Assembly: GCF_018320785.1 (NCBI RefSeq)
Contig: NC_054876.1
Location: 21,970,212 to 22,034,211 of the forward strand
Direction: 5' to 3'
From: Cheilinus undulatus
Lineage: Eukaryota; Chordata; Actinopteri; Labriformes; Labridae
Length of the DNA stretch: 64,000 bases
Shown here piece by piece: positions 1-11,690 of this stretch. The translations under genes were made by a program, and so were the position numbers. Numbering within the stretch: position 1 is the first letter of the stretch; every line of letters starts with the position of its first letter. Below the pieces are notes generated by a model. That model did no database searches and was not told the DNA's origin. It saw nothing but the letters and a program-made list of their open reading frames with translations.

Positions 1-289
1 TTTTGTGTCTCAGTTGTAACACATTCTTGTAACACTAGAGTCAGACCTGTTGCTCAGGTGGCTACTGCCACTGCTACAAAGCTCTACAACACAAATGGAA
101 AGTGGCACTCTGGACTGGCAGCATCTCAAGGTATGGAACAGTTTAGACATTGCTTTTATCAACACAGCAAAAACTAGAGTGTCAATATCTCAGGGTTTAA
201 CATTTTGGATTTAATTTTACATCTCAAAGTATAATTTTATCCATTCAGAGTTAAACGGTCTTCAGTGTTTGTGTAATTTGACAGTGTTG

Positions 290-510
290 ATTCACCAGTC
301 TTAGTCCAACTCTGTAGAGAGTCAAGTGATCCAAGTCACTGCTATTTCAAATCTAGGGGATATGTGGGCAGATTTTCCCCATCATGCCTTTGGGCAGAGT
401 GGTTAGTTGTGTTTAGTTGTGTTTATGTGTTTCTAAATGTGTTCGGATATTTCATGTTGTTGATTCCTTTGCTTATGTTTCTAGCGGATTCTTGTTTTTA
501 TGTTAAAGAA
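290..510. repeat. Dispersed repeat, copy 1 (partner at 57330-57575)
   Basis: Shared blocks in the same order as the 57.3-kb copy: AACTCTGTAGAGAG, then TTTTCCC..ATGCC, TTGGGCAGAGTG, then GATGTGTCTA/GTGTTTCTA..ATGTGTT and a TTCTTGTTT..GGATT end. It is probably part of an old non-autonomous transposon. Confidence 0.5.
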
Positions 511-782
511 ATATGTCAGTATTTTTCAAGTAAAGGCGTATGAGGTACGTAGCAGTAGTGGTGGCATGAGCCTTCAGTGAGCTAAGTGAGAATTGCTCCT
601 TTAAGAAGAGTTTTCTGCTTGTACCGGCCAAGAAGCTAGGCTATACAGTGTAACAGATGGGTAAAATTTCTAACTGGAATTTAGTGGGTTTTTGGTAAAA
701 ATGGGCCACAAAACGATGTTGGCTCAAATGTATGCATTATCAAAAAATGTTGAACCATTTTATGTTATACCCTGTCAGCCTA

Positions 783-862
783 TGTGTTTTTGACACTATT
801 TTGCAATGCAAAGCACTTCACCTGTAGCCAAACCTGCATTGCAAAATAGTGACCAAAACACA
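783..862. repeat. 80-nt near-perfect hairpin
   Basis: Two 28-nt arms (783-810 and 835-862) are reverse complements at 26 of 28 positions and are separated by a 24-nt loop. The mismatches are near the base of the stem. The stem core is CACTATTTTGCAATGCA. It could be a small palindromic MITE or a transcribed hairpin; no flanking duplication is evident. Confidence 0.6.
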
Positions 863-2670
863 GAAGCTTTCTGGGAAAAAAAAAAATAAAACAAGGAATT
901 TATCAACAACTTATCGATTAGTTGGTGCGTGGGTGTAATTTCAGTCAACAAAGTTTTTCTTTGGTTGACTACAAGCCTACTCTGAACACAAGAGAGTTAA
1001 GTGTTAAATTTAAAACTATGGGAATTACATTGATACCGATAATTTTACTGTGAAATGGAGATTAAGCTGTATACAGGCTGTCAGGTTAGCCTGATGTAGA
1101 ACCACTTACCTGGTGCAACAAGCACATGGATGTTAACCTGCATAGAAGCACTGCTAAAGTTAGCCACAGGTTAGCAAACTGTGTTAAATTTGACTGTTTG
1201 ACTGCGTTCTTCATTTCAGTTTAGCTGACTAGCCCAAATTTAAATTTGTGTTTGACTGAAGTAAGTCACCTAAGAGCATCTGTAGACTTAAGCAGTAATG
1301 ATACGTACTTCAGTGGTACATAACACTGACACACACATACGTGTACCAACTTCAGAGGCATCGGGCAAAACAAACAATCCACAGAAATCAAATAGATTTC
1401 CTTTATCACCTTGCTGGCTCCAGCCACCAGAACATTAACACAATATTTATTGATGCTGCCACTGCTCCTGCTGCTGCTGCATCATAGGAAAAGGAACAGG
1501 GGCAGAAAACAGGAAGGAGAGAAAGAAGTAATGAATAAAAAGAAAAAAAGAGGAGAGAAGAGGCTATGGTCCAAATAATTTTCGAACTAAGCCTCGCACT
1601 CTGTCTCCTGAAATCTGCTGACAAACAATGGAAGAGGTTAGTCTGAGCCAGCAAGGCTGGGCCTCTGCCAACAAGCCAGGAGGAGAGAGAGCAAAAGGGG
1701 AGGACAGGTGGGAGGAGAGAAGGAGGGAGAGAGAAAGACACAGAGAGAGAGGGATGGAGGATTGATGCATTGCTCCTGTCTTCAGTGCCATCAGGAGTTC
1801 ATTAGCTTCTGGAGGGAAGTGAGGGAATGGATGAAAAGGACACAAAGATGGAGGATGAGCCCTCTGCCCTTCACTCCTAGTGACCCCAACAGCCACCTCC
1901 CTGTTTACCGACCTATACGGCCACTGTTCCTCCACTCCTGTCGTCTTTCATCCCACACTTTCTTCTCCCTCCAGCCTCATCTTCTGTCACTGCTGGCTTT
2001 ACCTTCCCTTCCCTTTCCTCTCATTTGTCACTCTTTACCTCTTCTCTCACATATTATTCCCCCATCTTTCATGCTCTTTCATTCCTCACATACTTTTTTA
2101 TATGCATTCATCTTTACATTTTTATTCTCTGAAAACAAACTTTGTCCCTATGCTCTCAAAACTCAGCCAAACAGAAACTTCTGAGACATTAAGAGTCAGA
2201 AAAACCCAACCCAATCCCCTCTAAATCTTTGCTCACCTGCCTTCTTTTATTCATCAAGACATACTTGATGCTTTTAAATATGAATCAAGTGCAAATTAAA
2301 TCTTGCAGGATGGCACTATGAATCATTTCCATCTTGGATCACCGGGTGTTCAAACAGCTAAGGAGGGTCTGACATACTGTTTCTGTCTGTTGTTTACTAG
2401 CTCTCTCTCCCAACAAGTATATACGCACCAACTCCTGAAAGTCTTCCCATCAGGAGCTCAGGCAGCATCTGTCAGCCTGTCCATCACTTTGCTTACTGCC
2501 TTCAAACTCTATTTTTCCACAGAGGAGGAGCAGGAGGTAGAAGGCAGATGGAGGGGGAACATTTATAGTCAATAGTCTGATATAGGATAAAAGAAGAAAG
2601 TATCCTGCAATAGTGGCTGAGCAATATTGGAAAAACCTGACACTGTGAAATATTTTCTTTCAGAGAAATA
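863..2670. other. Gene-free stretch
   Basis: No splice-bounded coding segment recognised. 1480-1760 is purine-rich (GA-rich) low complexity, and 1900-2110 is the opposite, CT-rich. Open frames here are short and compositionally driven. Confidence 0.5.
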
Positions 2671-2676
2671 TACAGT

Positions 2677-2770
2677 AATGTGCAGAACTTTTAGGCATGT
2701 TTAGGGCAAAAAAGTCTGGCAGTAAGAGTGATTGACACAACCCTAGTCGTGCTCTGGATGCAGAGTGAGA
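2677..2770 (+). repeat. Terminal block of a Tc1/MITE-like repeat (family also at 49832 and 53957)
   Basis: Begins CAGTAATGTGCAGAACTTTT and continues AGGCATGTTTAGGGC to GTGCTCTGGATG. The same ordered motifs occur at 49832-50020 (+) and 53957-53770 (-). It lies directly before the R1 repeat. Confidence 0.55.
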
Positions 2771-3500
2771 TTCATGATGGGCCAATCAGAGCAACAAATG
2801 ATGTTTGTGCACATGCGCTACTCTAGTGCTAACAGGCTACTGTGCCATAACCTGTTAATGACGGGGCAACTCAGTGAGTAAAATTGATGCCAAGGCTCTG
2901 CTTTCCTACAGCTACATCTGAACTAATGGCTATCGCAGCAGCAGGCCCTGGATACAACGGCAGAACCCACCTGTAACACAAACCTACTGTACGCCTAACC
3001 AGACCGGGAGAAAAGCAAAAAAAACACCTTTTCCGTCATGAAAAGCTTTCAGTGTCGCTCTCCATCCTTGTTTAATAAAGACACGTTGTCCAGTTCTGAC
3101 AAAAGTGCAGCTGTAGCTGATTCTGCAAGCAGCAATTGTATACAAGCATTCACACAACAAGCAACCCTTTCCACCGTAACTATCACAAAGTCATGCCAAA
3201 GCAGGTCAGCAGAAGAGCAAAAACATCTTTTATGTGACAGAAAGCTTTCAGTGTGATTTTTATTCTTTATGTCATACAGAAAAATGGTCCAGTTCTAGTA
3301 AAACAGATGTCATGCTAAAGCTACATCTGAGGTAATCACTGCAATAGAGACAGCAATTACCAATGGCTTTCAGTACAACGAAACCCCGACCATAGCGCAA
3401 CTCTGTATGTATGACTCTGAAAATAGAATCACTCACTCAGTAACGGAAAAACCCATGTGTAGGGGTTGACCTCAGCAGTCAGCAAAAAATGACCTTTTAC
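2750..3500 (+). repeat. R1 dispersed repeat, copy A
   Basis: Contains a leader (CATGCGCTACTCT, ACAGGCTAC, CTGTTAATG, TTGATGCCAAGG) and then two tandem subunits of about 195 bp. Each subunit begins AACACC/ATCTTTT..AAAGCTTTCAGTGT and continues with CCAGTTCT..AAAA and a GCTACATCTGA-like segment. Related copies are at 6270-6690 and 21840-22830. Confidence 0.65.
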
Positions 3501-3759
3501 ATGATATTCTACTTTTCTGAGATGCACCTGTATTTGCTGATTAGGGAGAGGCAGAATAAAGCATGTTAAAGCAGATGATAAAAATGTGCCATCTGTAGTT
3601 TGGGCACTGCTGAAAAACAAAATCAGCATCTCTGCAAAGCTTATAAGCAGACATCATACAACAGATCAACTGTTTATCAGGCTACCTCTAATTCAGCCAA
3701 AATTTTATATTAGAGTAAATAGGGAACTTTGTCATCTATCCATGTCTACGTGTTCCTGT

Positions 3760-3826
3760 AAAGCGTCCTTGGGTTTCTTGAAAGGCGCTATATAAATTCA
3801 AGATATTATTATTATTATTATCCAGT
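3760..3826 (+). repeat. LINE/SINE 3' tail with (ATT)n
   Basis: AAGCGTCCTTGGG..TTGAAAGGCGCTATATAAAT followed by ATT repeats is the widely seen 3' end of L2-like retroposons in fish. Only the tail is recognisable. A second short piece of related retroposon sequence (ACCTTTCATACATAAGAG, GCAGCTCAAAGT) is at 41310-41365. Confidence 0.5.
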
Positions 3827-3829
3827 AGC

Positions 3830-5770
3830 ACAAGATCATCTACAGTTTGACCTATTTACATTTCGCATAACAATCTGCATTTTGGTATTTGAATACCAAG
3901 TCACCACACTTTAGCACGCAGGTCCACACGATGCAGTCACCATGGAGTCTAGATGTTTATTTGCAGACAAGATTTTAAAGACAGATTTTATTTGTGAGAA
4001 GATAGAAAAGACAAAAATCAGACCAAATGAAGAGCCATTTGGGAGCCTCATGAGCTACTCTTATTATTGAGCTAAGCTGAAAAGTGCAGATTTCTAGAAA
4101 GACATGCAATCCCCATTGCTGCAATCGAGGCTGGACGGACATGAATAAAGTCATGATTTTTGTTTCTACGAGATCAAGCTGTTTTAGTATGCACTGAGGT
4201 CCACACAAAGCATTAATGAATACCACTTGGTACGTGAATGCCCAAATCAGATATAAATCTATCCAAATGCTTTGTCTTGAGAGGGTGTTGTATGCCATCA
4301 TGACTGTGGAGGGAAATATGTGATTTTAGCAGCAATTGCTTCAAGAAAGTATCCAGGTTATTTTCATGAGTCTCCACAATCTCATAATGATATAATTTAC
4401 AGTGAGTCTAAAGATTCTGTGCAATAGGAAGTGACATAAAGTGAAGTGCTGAAAAAAAAATCAGAATCAGCTTTGAAAAGTCACATCCAAAAAGTACAAA
4501 TGATATAAAGAAGTTCACATGAGCCACATATCTGTTTGCATAAACCTGAACAAAGCCCTTACGTTTGAGTTTTAAATAGCTGAAAGGAATTTCTGTCACA
4601 ATGTGTGAATGAGTATGAAGTTTTTCAGTGAAGAATTTTGTAAAAAAAAAAACATCGAATACTGAAATGTACTAAAAATATGAAAAGTCAGTTCAGTGGT
4701 GTCCTAATTGAGCTGAATGCTTTAATGTTTAAATGGTTCATATGTTGAATTTTGTGGAGAAGAACATAGCCAAATATGAGGCATAAGAAAAAAAAACACT
4801 CTACAAGTGCATTAATATCATTAGAACCCCAACATTTAAAAATATAAACAGCAAACTGACAGAGAGACTGTTGCGGTTAAAGTTGTTTATAACTAAGAGG
4901 AAATAAATGCAAATGAAATAAACATAAGGGAACTGAAGCATAAGCTCAGAGAGATATGAACCAATCATATCACTGTCAATTCTGTGGTAACAACATAAGC
5001 CTCACAGTGAACTATGAACAAAAACTGGATCATTAATTTTATGTGAGAAACCATCTGCTGCACCAGAACGTTCGCTGCTCTTATTCAGTCAGCGAGGGAC
5101 ACGTTTAGCAGGACCAAGACTTATGAGGCACATTCCAATTACTCCAGCAAAAACCTTTCCGAGAAATATGTGCACCACTTCCTGCCTCACAGTGATGTGT
5201 GCAGGTGTGCAGACTCTGCAATTATCCTTCACTAACAAGGCAGAGTCACAGCGGCACAGGGGACAAAAATGTCAGAACTCAAACACTCCCTCTCCCCTTG
5301 AAGTCTGACGTCACCTCCTGCCCACTGAACAGCAGGTTAGCGATCACGCACACACAGGCTCAAGAAGCTACTAATGAGGCTAGGCCACAGCGGGGTCATC
5401 TACTGAGAACAAACACTGACAAAAGGCACACAGGCTAATGCATACAAACATGCCTGCAGCGTCTAATCCACCACATGGCTGGTTTCATGTTGCAAAACTT
5501 GTCAGACATGCACATTAGGAAACCAGAACAATGCCACAGACTCACCACATAACATGAACACACACTTAAGAAACAAGAGAAGGAGACGTAAATCTGTTTG
5601 GTGACGATTAACAGACAATATTTGTCCAAAGTCTTCACAACCAAAATATCCCAGAAAAATCTGATATACGTTAGTATATCGAGTTTTTATGTTTAGAATC
5701 AATACATGTTTGGAGGATGTAACAAACATTTAAATTGTAATACTTTATTTGTTAAGGATTGTTTTGGGAG
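3830..5770. other. Gene-free stretch
   Basis: AT-rich; no recognised coding exon or well-preserved repeat. It holds a perfect CRE palindrome TGACGTCA at 5306-5313. Confidence 0.5.
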
Positions 5771-5774
5771 GGGT

Positions 5775-5935
5775 GGGGTTGGGGGGCTTATTATAAAAGC
5801 GCAGCCAAAGAGAGACAGGAAATATAGGGAGCGTGGGACATACACCAAACACGCAATTGGACCGATGCCACAACCAGTGGGTGGAGGACTATAGCCTAAG
5901 CATGGTGCTCTACCAACTGAGCCAGTTGTGCCCAC
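5775..5935 (-). repeat. tRNA-derived SINE
   Basis: Read on the - strand it starts GGGCACAACTGGCTCAGTTG followed by GTAGAGCACCATGC, a tRNA-like head with an A box. It continues to a tail with TTTCCTGTCTCTCTTTGGC. The same tail type occurs in the SINEs at 27.7 and 52.1 kb. Confidence 0.6.
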
Positions 5936-6269
5936 CTTTACTTCACTTTTAACCAGAAGAGGGTGCTATTGCTTCAAGCTTCTGTTCATTACCTGAACAA
6001 GACTAAGTTAAAGCCTAGTATATGGCTGACCGCAACTATCTGGGATGCCTGTTGTAATGCCGGACAAGGGAGAGGAGTAGCTATGCCTACTTCCCCGAAC
6101 AAGGTATCCACAGCACTACCGACAAAGCATTAACCTGACACACCAGAAAGACTGCTCCATATATTCATTGCTTGAATATATTTCACATTAATCCAGCAAA
6201 GCTCCCATAAAAAGCGTTTCAGTAGGGCAGGTCTTTTCCAGAATTTCTCAGAAGGTGATTTGGAGGAAT

Positions 6270-6690
6270 GTTCTGTCACATTCATGACAGGCCAAGCAGA
6301 GCGACAAGACAAAATGACATTCTGTGCATGCGCTACTCTTGAGCTGACAGGCTACCGCTGCCATACACTGTTAATGGCGGAGTTTCTCTGTGAATAAAAC
6401 TAATGCCAAGACCAGTTCGGAAACGTCATCATCTCCTCTGCCAAGAAAGAAAAACTGTCAGTTTTTAATAAAACTGCCGCTGTGGCTACGTCCAAGCTAA
6501 TCACTCCAATAGCGGCCTTTACACACACTCACACTACCAGCTAACCCATTCCCACCATGATTATCACAAACCCATGCCGAAGCAGGTTGACAGAAGAGTG
6601 TAACATCTTTTCCATCATGATAAGCTTTCAATCTTCATTAAATAGAGAAACGTGGTCCAGTTTTGGCAAAACTGCTGCTATACGGAGGAT
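6270..6690 (+). repeat. R1 dispersed repeat, copy B (shorter)
   Basis: Same order of motifs as copy A: CATGCGCTACTCT, GACAGGCTACCG, CTGTTAATGGCGGAG, ATGCCAAG, then ATCTTTTCC..AAGCTTTCA and GTGGTCCAGTTTTGGC. It is shorter, and R2 copy 1 follows directly. Confidence 0.6.
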
Positions 6691-7220
6691 GTGAGCGGTT
6701 ACATGGTTAAATTCATTTATCAAATTAGCTGATGCGAGATTGACAAGTCAGTTAAACTATTTATAGTTTTTTATAAACACAGACTTGAAATCCCAGTGAA
6801 TAATGCTCTTTTAAACTTTACTGAACCTCCCACCACTAGAGGCTGCTGTAGCTTCAGTTAATAACCGCTGCCTTCCTGTCTGAGTTTTCCCCCCAGCACT
6901 TAACTGGACATAAATGTGAGAAGCTTGGCAGTTAGTGTGTAGGAACAGCACAGTATGACCTTTTTTTAAGTAGTAAATGGAAATAAAGTGGTATGAATGC
7001 TGTTAAGGGTTGAACTCCCGTATAACTACTCAACCGAAGTGTAAAGAGGCCACATATCAAAGCACAATATTAACCTTCAATGAGAAACAAAAGGTGACAG
7101 AACTAGCTGCTAATGTTTACCATCTGTACAGCGTACCTCCTAACACAACCCTGTAAGGAATTGACTGTTTTCTAAGTAGTATCTCCTCTTTAGAATGGTC
7201 ATTTAAATGTAATTAGCTGA
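6690..7220 (+). repeat. R2 dispersed repeat, copy 1
   Basis: About 520 bp alignable by eye with 9080-9650. Shared landmarks in order: TATCAAATTAG, AATGCTCTTTTAA, GAGGCTGCTGTAGC, CGCTGCCTTCCTGTCTG, GAACAGCAC, GAAATAAAGTGGT, GAGGCCACATATCAAAGCAC, CAATGAGAAAC and CTCCTCTTTAGA. The open frames in it are short and broken. Confidence 0.7.
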
Positions 7221-7379
7221 TTACAATTTAGCCGAGTGGGGATGTCTGGGAACTAGGGATGGACAATTTGAGAAAGTAATGTAATTGCCATGTTTTCCCC
7301 AATATTGCAATTGTGATTTGATATGTGATTGTTCCTTAAGTTCCTCATCTTCGTCATTAATCATTCTATACTACAACCA

Positions 7380-9045
7380 ACACAATATTAGATTATAAAG
7401 GGCTGAGCAATTTTGAAAAAATATCAAATTGTGATGATTTTGACTCGTATTGCAAATTGGATATGAAATGTATTAAAGGGAATGATCATTTTTATGTCAT
7501 TCTCATATCTAATAAGAAAAAATATAAAGTAGGATTTTTTTGTATTCTTAAAAAAGTCACTTGAATGACTGCATGTAAAGCTGGCCGATATGGCTTAAAA
7601 TTGATATCCTGATATATTTTTGCTATATCCCGATACACGATATATATATTGCGATACTTTGAAATGTCCTCTAAGTAGCTGTGTAATGTTTAATTCAGCC
7701 TCAAATGACACCAGTTTGGTGATTAAGATAAACTTTTCTATTGGATTTTTAATAAAATTGTATACAGAAAGGGCAAAAATCAGTACAAAGTCCAATTTAA
7801 CACACCGTTTCATTTTGAAAATGACTTCATTGAAACTCTTACTAATAAATCAAACATACATAAATCGTGAAATAGTCGGTCTTTTATAGTGTATGGAACA
7901 TTTCTGTGTTAGGTTTACTATTGTTGATTATAAAATGATTATTTTCCTAATTAAGGGTAAAGCAAACCTACACAAAACTCACCAATCCTTCATGCAGCCG
8001 ATGGCTAAAACCCTGCAGTCTCATCCACCATCCAGGCTCACAGCTGTGATTATATTAGTCCGTTATCTGTGCTGATGAACCACTGGACCAGTTTCTGACA
8101 AGTTCATACCATGCAAGCATCTTTAGAGCTTATTCAAAAAAACTCTCCTGTGTGATCATGGTGGTAAAAAAGCTCGTTTGAAGGCAGGAACTTTTCAACT
8201 CTGCGTTGTCAGTGTTTTGAGCTGTTAGACTGAGATAAGCCTCCGTTGTCATGGAGAAGTGGATCACATTGGTCCATTGCTGGGCCGTCTTCTCTCTGAC
8301 ATGTTCGACTCTGGCAGGGAGTTTTTAGCACAATGCTCGTGCCAGGCAAATCACATATCCTGGGTTAGGTGTCTTTGTGAAATTTTTAAATTCTGGCTTT
8401 TCAACAGCACTGGGGTCATGTCTTTAGCAGCGTGTTGTGTTACTGCCGCCGTTATCTCTGAGTCATCTTGCAGCGTATTTGAACGATTACTGCGTGAGTT
8501 CAACCTCTTCCTTTTTAAAGCTGAACCCCTGGCAGATGACAGACCCAGCGCTGTTTCTCGTTGTCCGTCTCTAAACGCAGATAACTAGCTGCTAACTCGC
8601 TACGCTGCTGTTTACCCACAGTGTTTACCTCCTCTCTGCTCCGCTGATACAAAAATGCGCATGTGTGAAGGAGGGTTTTCTGGATGGATGGGGGAGAGAG
8701 CTCTCTGCTGTGAGAGATGCTTTCAGGGACAATGGGAGAAGTGAAACTCCAGTGAGAAATTCACGCTGACAGCTCAAAACTTCCACATAATTACTCGATG
8801 TCTGCAATATAGCCATTTCATACATTGTGTGTGGCAAAAGCCGTGATACATTGAGTATACTGGATATATTGCCCACCCCTAATTGCATGATATGTAATGC
8901 ATAACATCTCTGCAGCAAAAAAGGTTTTAAGCTGGTATTTTGACACAATTTTCAGGTTAAAGAAATACTGCACCTTCTGCGATTTGAAATTTGCAGGACA
9001 CCATATTGCAATTTTATCTAATTTCAAATAAATTGACCAACCCTG
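7380..9045. mobile_element. Outer hAT-like non-autonomous element, interrupted
   Basis: The left half (7400-7577, GGGCTGAGCAATTTTG..) and right half (8884-9045, ending ATTGCAATTTTATC..TTGACCAACCCTGCC) resemble the two ends of the fish repeat type that begins with GGGCTGRGCAATWT. They are separated by the insertion at 7578-8883. The termini are degenerate. Confidence 0.4.
7578..8883. mobile_element. Nested hAT-like non-autonomous element, 1.3 kb
   Basis: The left end AAGCTGGCCGATATGG and the reverse complement of the right end ATTAGGGGTGGGCAATAT are imperfect inverted termini. Flanking octamers TGCATGTA (7570-7577) and TGCATGAT (8884-8891) agree at 6 of 8 positions, fitting a decayed 8-bp hAT target duplication. 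No transposase is visible; the 109-codon frame at 8259-8588 is not recognised. Confidence 0.5.
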
Positions 9046-9079
9046 CCAGGAACTTCAATTTCAATTAAGGATGAGTGCA

Positions 9080-9650
9080 GTTAATCGCCAAAACAGTTCA
9101 ATTCAATTATCAAATTAGGATTAACAAGTTGGTTAAACTAATTACCTATCATTTTTAATAAACACAGGCCTGAAATCCTGGTCTATAATGCTCTTTTAAC
9201 CTGTAATGAACCTCCTGCCACTAGGGCTAAACAATTTTGACTTGCACGAGGCTGCTGTAGCATCAGTTAGTCAGTTAATGGTCGCTGCCTTCCTGTCTGT
9301 TACGTCACGGATGTACACATGAGAAACTCAGCAGTGGCTTAGCAGTTAGCCTGTAGTAAGAACAGCACGGTATGTGTTTTTTTAAGTAATAAATTGAAAT
9401 AAAGTGGTGTGTCGGCTGTCGAGGGTTCAACTCACGTGTAACTTCCACCTGAAATGAAAAGAGGCCACATATCAAAGCACGATATTAATCTGCAATGAGA
9501 AACGAATTCTGGTGCCGATAGCTTGTGATCTTAGCCATGCTGTAGATAGTATAACAGGCTAATGTCACACTTGCTAACACAATGACCCTGTGAGGAATTT
9601 GACTGCAAGGAATTTTCTCCTCTTTAGATTAAATAGTTAAACTAAATGTA
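9080..9650 (+). repeat. R2 dispersed repeat, copy 2
   Basis: Direct-orientation partner of 6690-7220, 2.4 kb away, with all the same landmarks plus a short extra piece near 9220-9245 (CTAGGGCTAAACAATTTTGA) that may be a later insertion. Confidence 0.7.
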
Positions 9651-10021
9651 AAATGAGCATTTAGCCAAATAGGAAAATAGACGCTTAGGAACATCCTTAC
9701 TTTCAATACAAGTAATCCACGCTAATAGCTGGATTGACCAGGCTGAGAAATGAAAATTGTTGAATGATTTATTAATAAATTATCTTTAGTTGCAGGTGCA
9801 CATTTAAACCTTTAAAGGAAAAAGTCCCTTAGAAAGTCAATGAGGCTTATTTTTTGTCATACTCCATGTATTGTTTAAATAAAATGTGACTGCTTGGTCA
9901 AAGATTTAAGTTCATTTTTTTTCTCAATAAATAAATTATATTTTCTTGCTTCGTCTGCCTTAAAAAAGTACACAGTATGAACTGAATCAGATTTTAGAAA
10001 TAAAAAGATTTACCAGGTTGA

Positions 10022-10056
10022 GCATGTTACCCACAAGAGTATCATGGGCAACATGC
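10022..10056. repeat. Short 12-bp hairpin
   Basis: GCATGTTACCCA and TGGGCAACATGC pair at 11 of 12 positions across an 11-nt loop. It is followed by a short (GTTA)n run. Confidence 0.45.
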
Positions 10057-10354
10057 TGGTTAGTTAGTTAGTAAGCAGAGCAGAGAGCAGCAGAGAGCTG
10101 ATGACATGACAGCTAGTCAACCCGCCTTCAGGCAGCTACACTCATACATAAATCCTACAGCTCAGTTGGCTCTGTCCTTCTTATCTGACACATTTTTCTC
10201 AATCAAACCCCCACTCACACACTTTTGCCTTGCAGTCATCTTTAGCAATGTATGTAAATGAAACATATATGTGCGAAATGAAGGTGGGGTGGGAGGAGTA
10301 CATATTTGTGTATGTGTGTTAGTGTGCATGACAGTATGGGATGGAGAGTACAGT

Positions 10355-10500
10355 AAGTGTGTGACGTCAGCGCTCCATTCATGAACAACACTCCTCCCCC
10401 TCCTCCTCCTCTTCACTACGTTGCTGCTAATGCGATACAACGCGTCACGTGGGGTCCTTACCCCCTTTTCCAGCCAATCACAGCTTAGCGCTTAACGCAG
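10355..10500. promoter_or_regulatory. Small promoter- or enhancer-like motif cluster
   Basis: Within 140 bp there are a perfect CRE TGACGTCA (10362-10369), a CACGTG E-box (10446-10451), a CCAAT box (10474-10478) and several CpGs, between TG/CA microsatellites. It could be a distal element of the promoter block at 11.7-13.4 kb. Inferred from motifs only. Confidence 0.35.
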
Positions 10501-11690
10501 CCGACACAAATACACTCAGACACCACACTAGGATACACCCCCCCGCCTATACACACGTGTGCGTATGTACACATGTGAGGCTTAAAAGGTCTGTGGATTG
10601 GGTTTCACATGACATAATGCACAGTCACACGCACATTCCTCCTGGCTGTGCTCCTGAGTCAGATAATGAGAGAGAAACTTGATGGAGGGATGATGAAAGG
10701 GGAAAATGGAGGGATGGAGAGAAAGTTGGAGAAAATAGGAGGAAGAGGAAGACATTTGCTGATTGGCTGTAAAGATGTGGTCCATGATATGCAAAAAGAT
10801 ACAGCTCTCATCCTTGCTCACTCGCCTTGTAAACAACCACTGTCTCTAGGCAAGGGAGGCAAGACTCAAGGGAGGGGAGGGAAGGAGAGAAAACGAGTGA
10901 GAACAAGATTGCACTGCATCAGGAAAGACGTGAAAAACAGAGAAGGGGATAGAGGGATGAAGAGAGAGTTGTTATGCCCCCACACACCATGACTCATCTC
11001 CAGGAGGAGGAAGCTTGTGTTTGTGTGTCTACATTTGTGTGCATGTGCATGTTCCAGTTTGTCCAAGGAGTTTGGTATGTGCATCTGTTCTTGAATCTGT
11101 GTTTAGAGTTTGCAAGAGGCATGCAGAGTTGTAGGTGTGTGTGAAAAAAGGATGCTACTGATGTGTGTGTGTGTGAAGGCTGGAGGAGACGGAGAGGAAA
11201 GGGGAGGGGGTGGATGAGGGAGAGGGGAGACGCTGTCACAACTGGGAACATTTAACAAGTCCCCAGACAATCCCAGCTTAATTGATTCAAGGCTGGAGCC
11301 AGTTCAGTTTCACATGTGCCATCATAAAAAATAAAAATAAATCTGAACAAACTGCTCCTTTCAGCATTAATAGGGCAGGGATAATGTTCTTTCGAGCATC
11401 TCCAGGCAATTACAAAGAGTAGGTGGCAACAACATGCACACTGAAAATCACACCAGGGACAAATGCCCCACTTCCACCCCATTAATCCTGCTCTCATCTG
11501 ACTCCAAGCTACTGCGGCCACAACTTCCTCTTGTATTGTTGTTGTTTCCAGGTAGGGATGCATGCAACACAGAGCTCTGACTTTGAAGAGGTAAACAACA
11601 GCCACTCCCCCCTCCTCTCTTTCCTCCACAGCCAGGAGGAGGAGGAGGAGGAGGAGAGGGTGAAGGAGGCAGAAGAGGAGTTGCTCTAAT
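10500..11690. other. Gene-free, GA-rich stretch
   Basis: Long purine-rich runs (10660-10960) and TG-rich runs (11010-11200) produce open frames in several registers. A (GGA)n microsatellite is at about 11632-11657. No coding exon recognised. Confidence 0.5.

Noticed and set aside
1406..2224. Overlapping frames on both strands around 1.4-2.2 kb
   Set aside because: GA-rich and CT-rich low-complexity DNA read through; no splice sites or domain.
8259..8588. 109-codon frame inside the nested hAT-like element
   Set aside because: No zinc-finger BED or hAT dimerisation motif; likely chance within a non-autonomous element.
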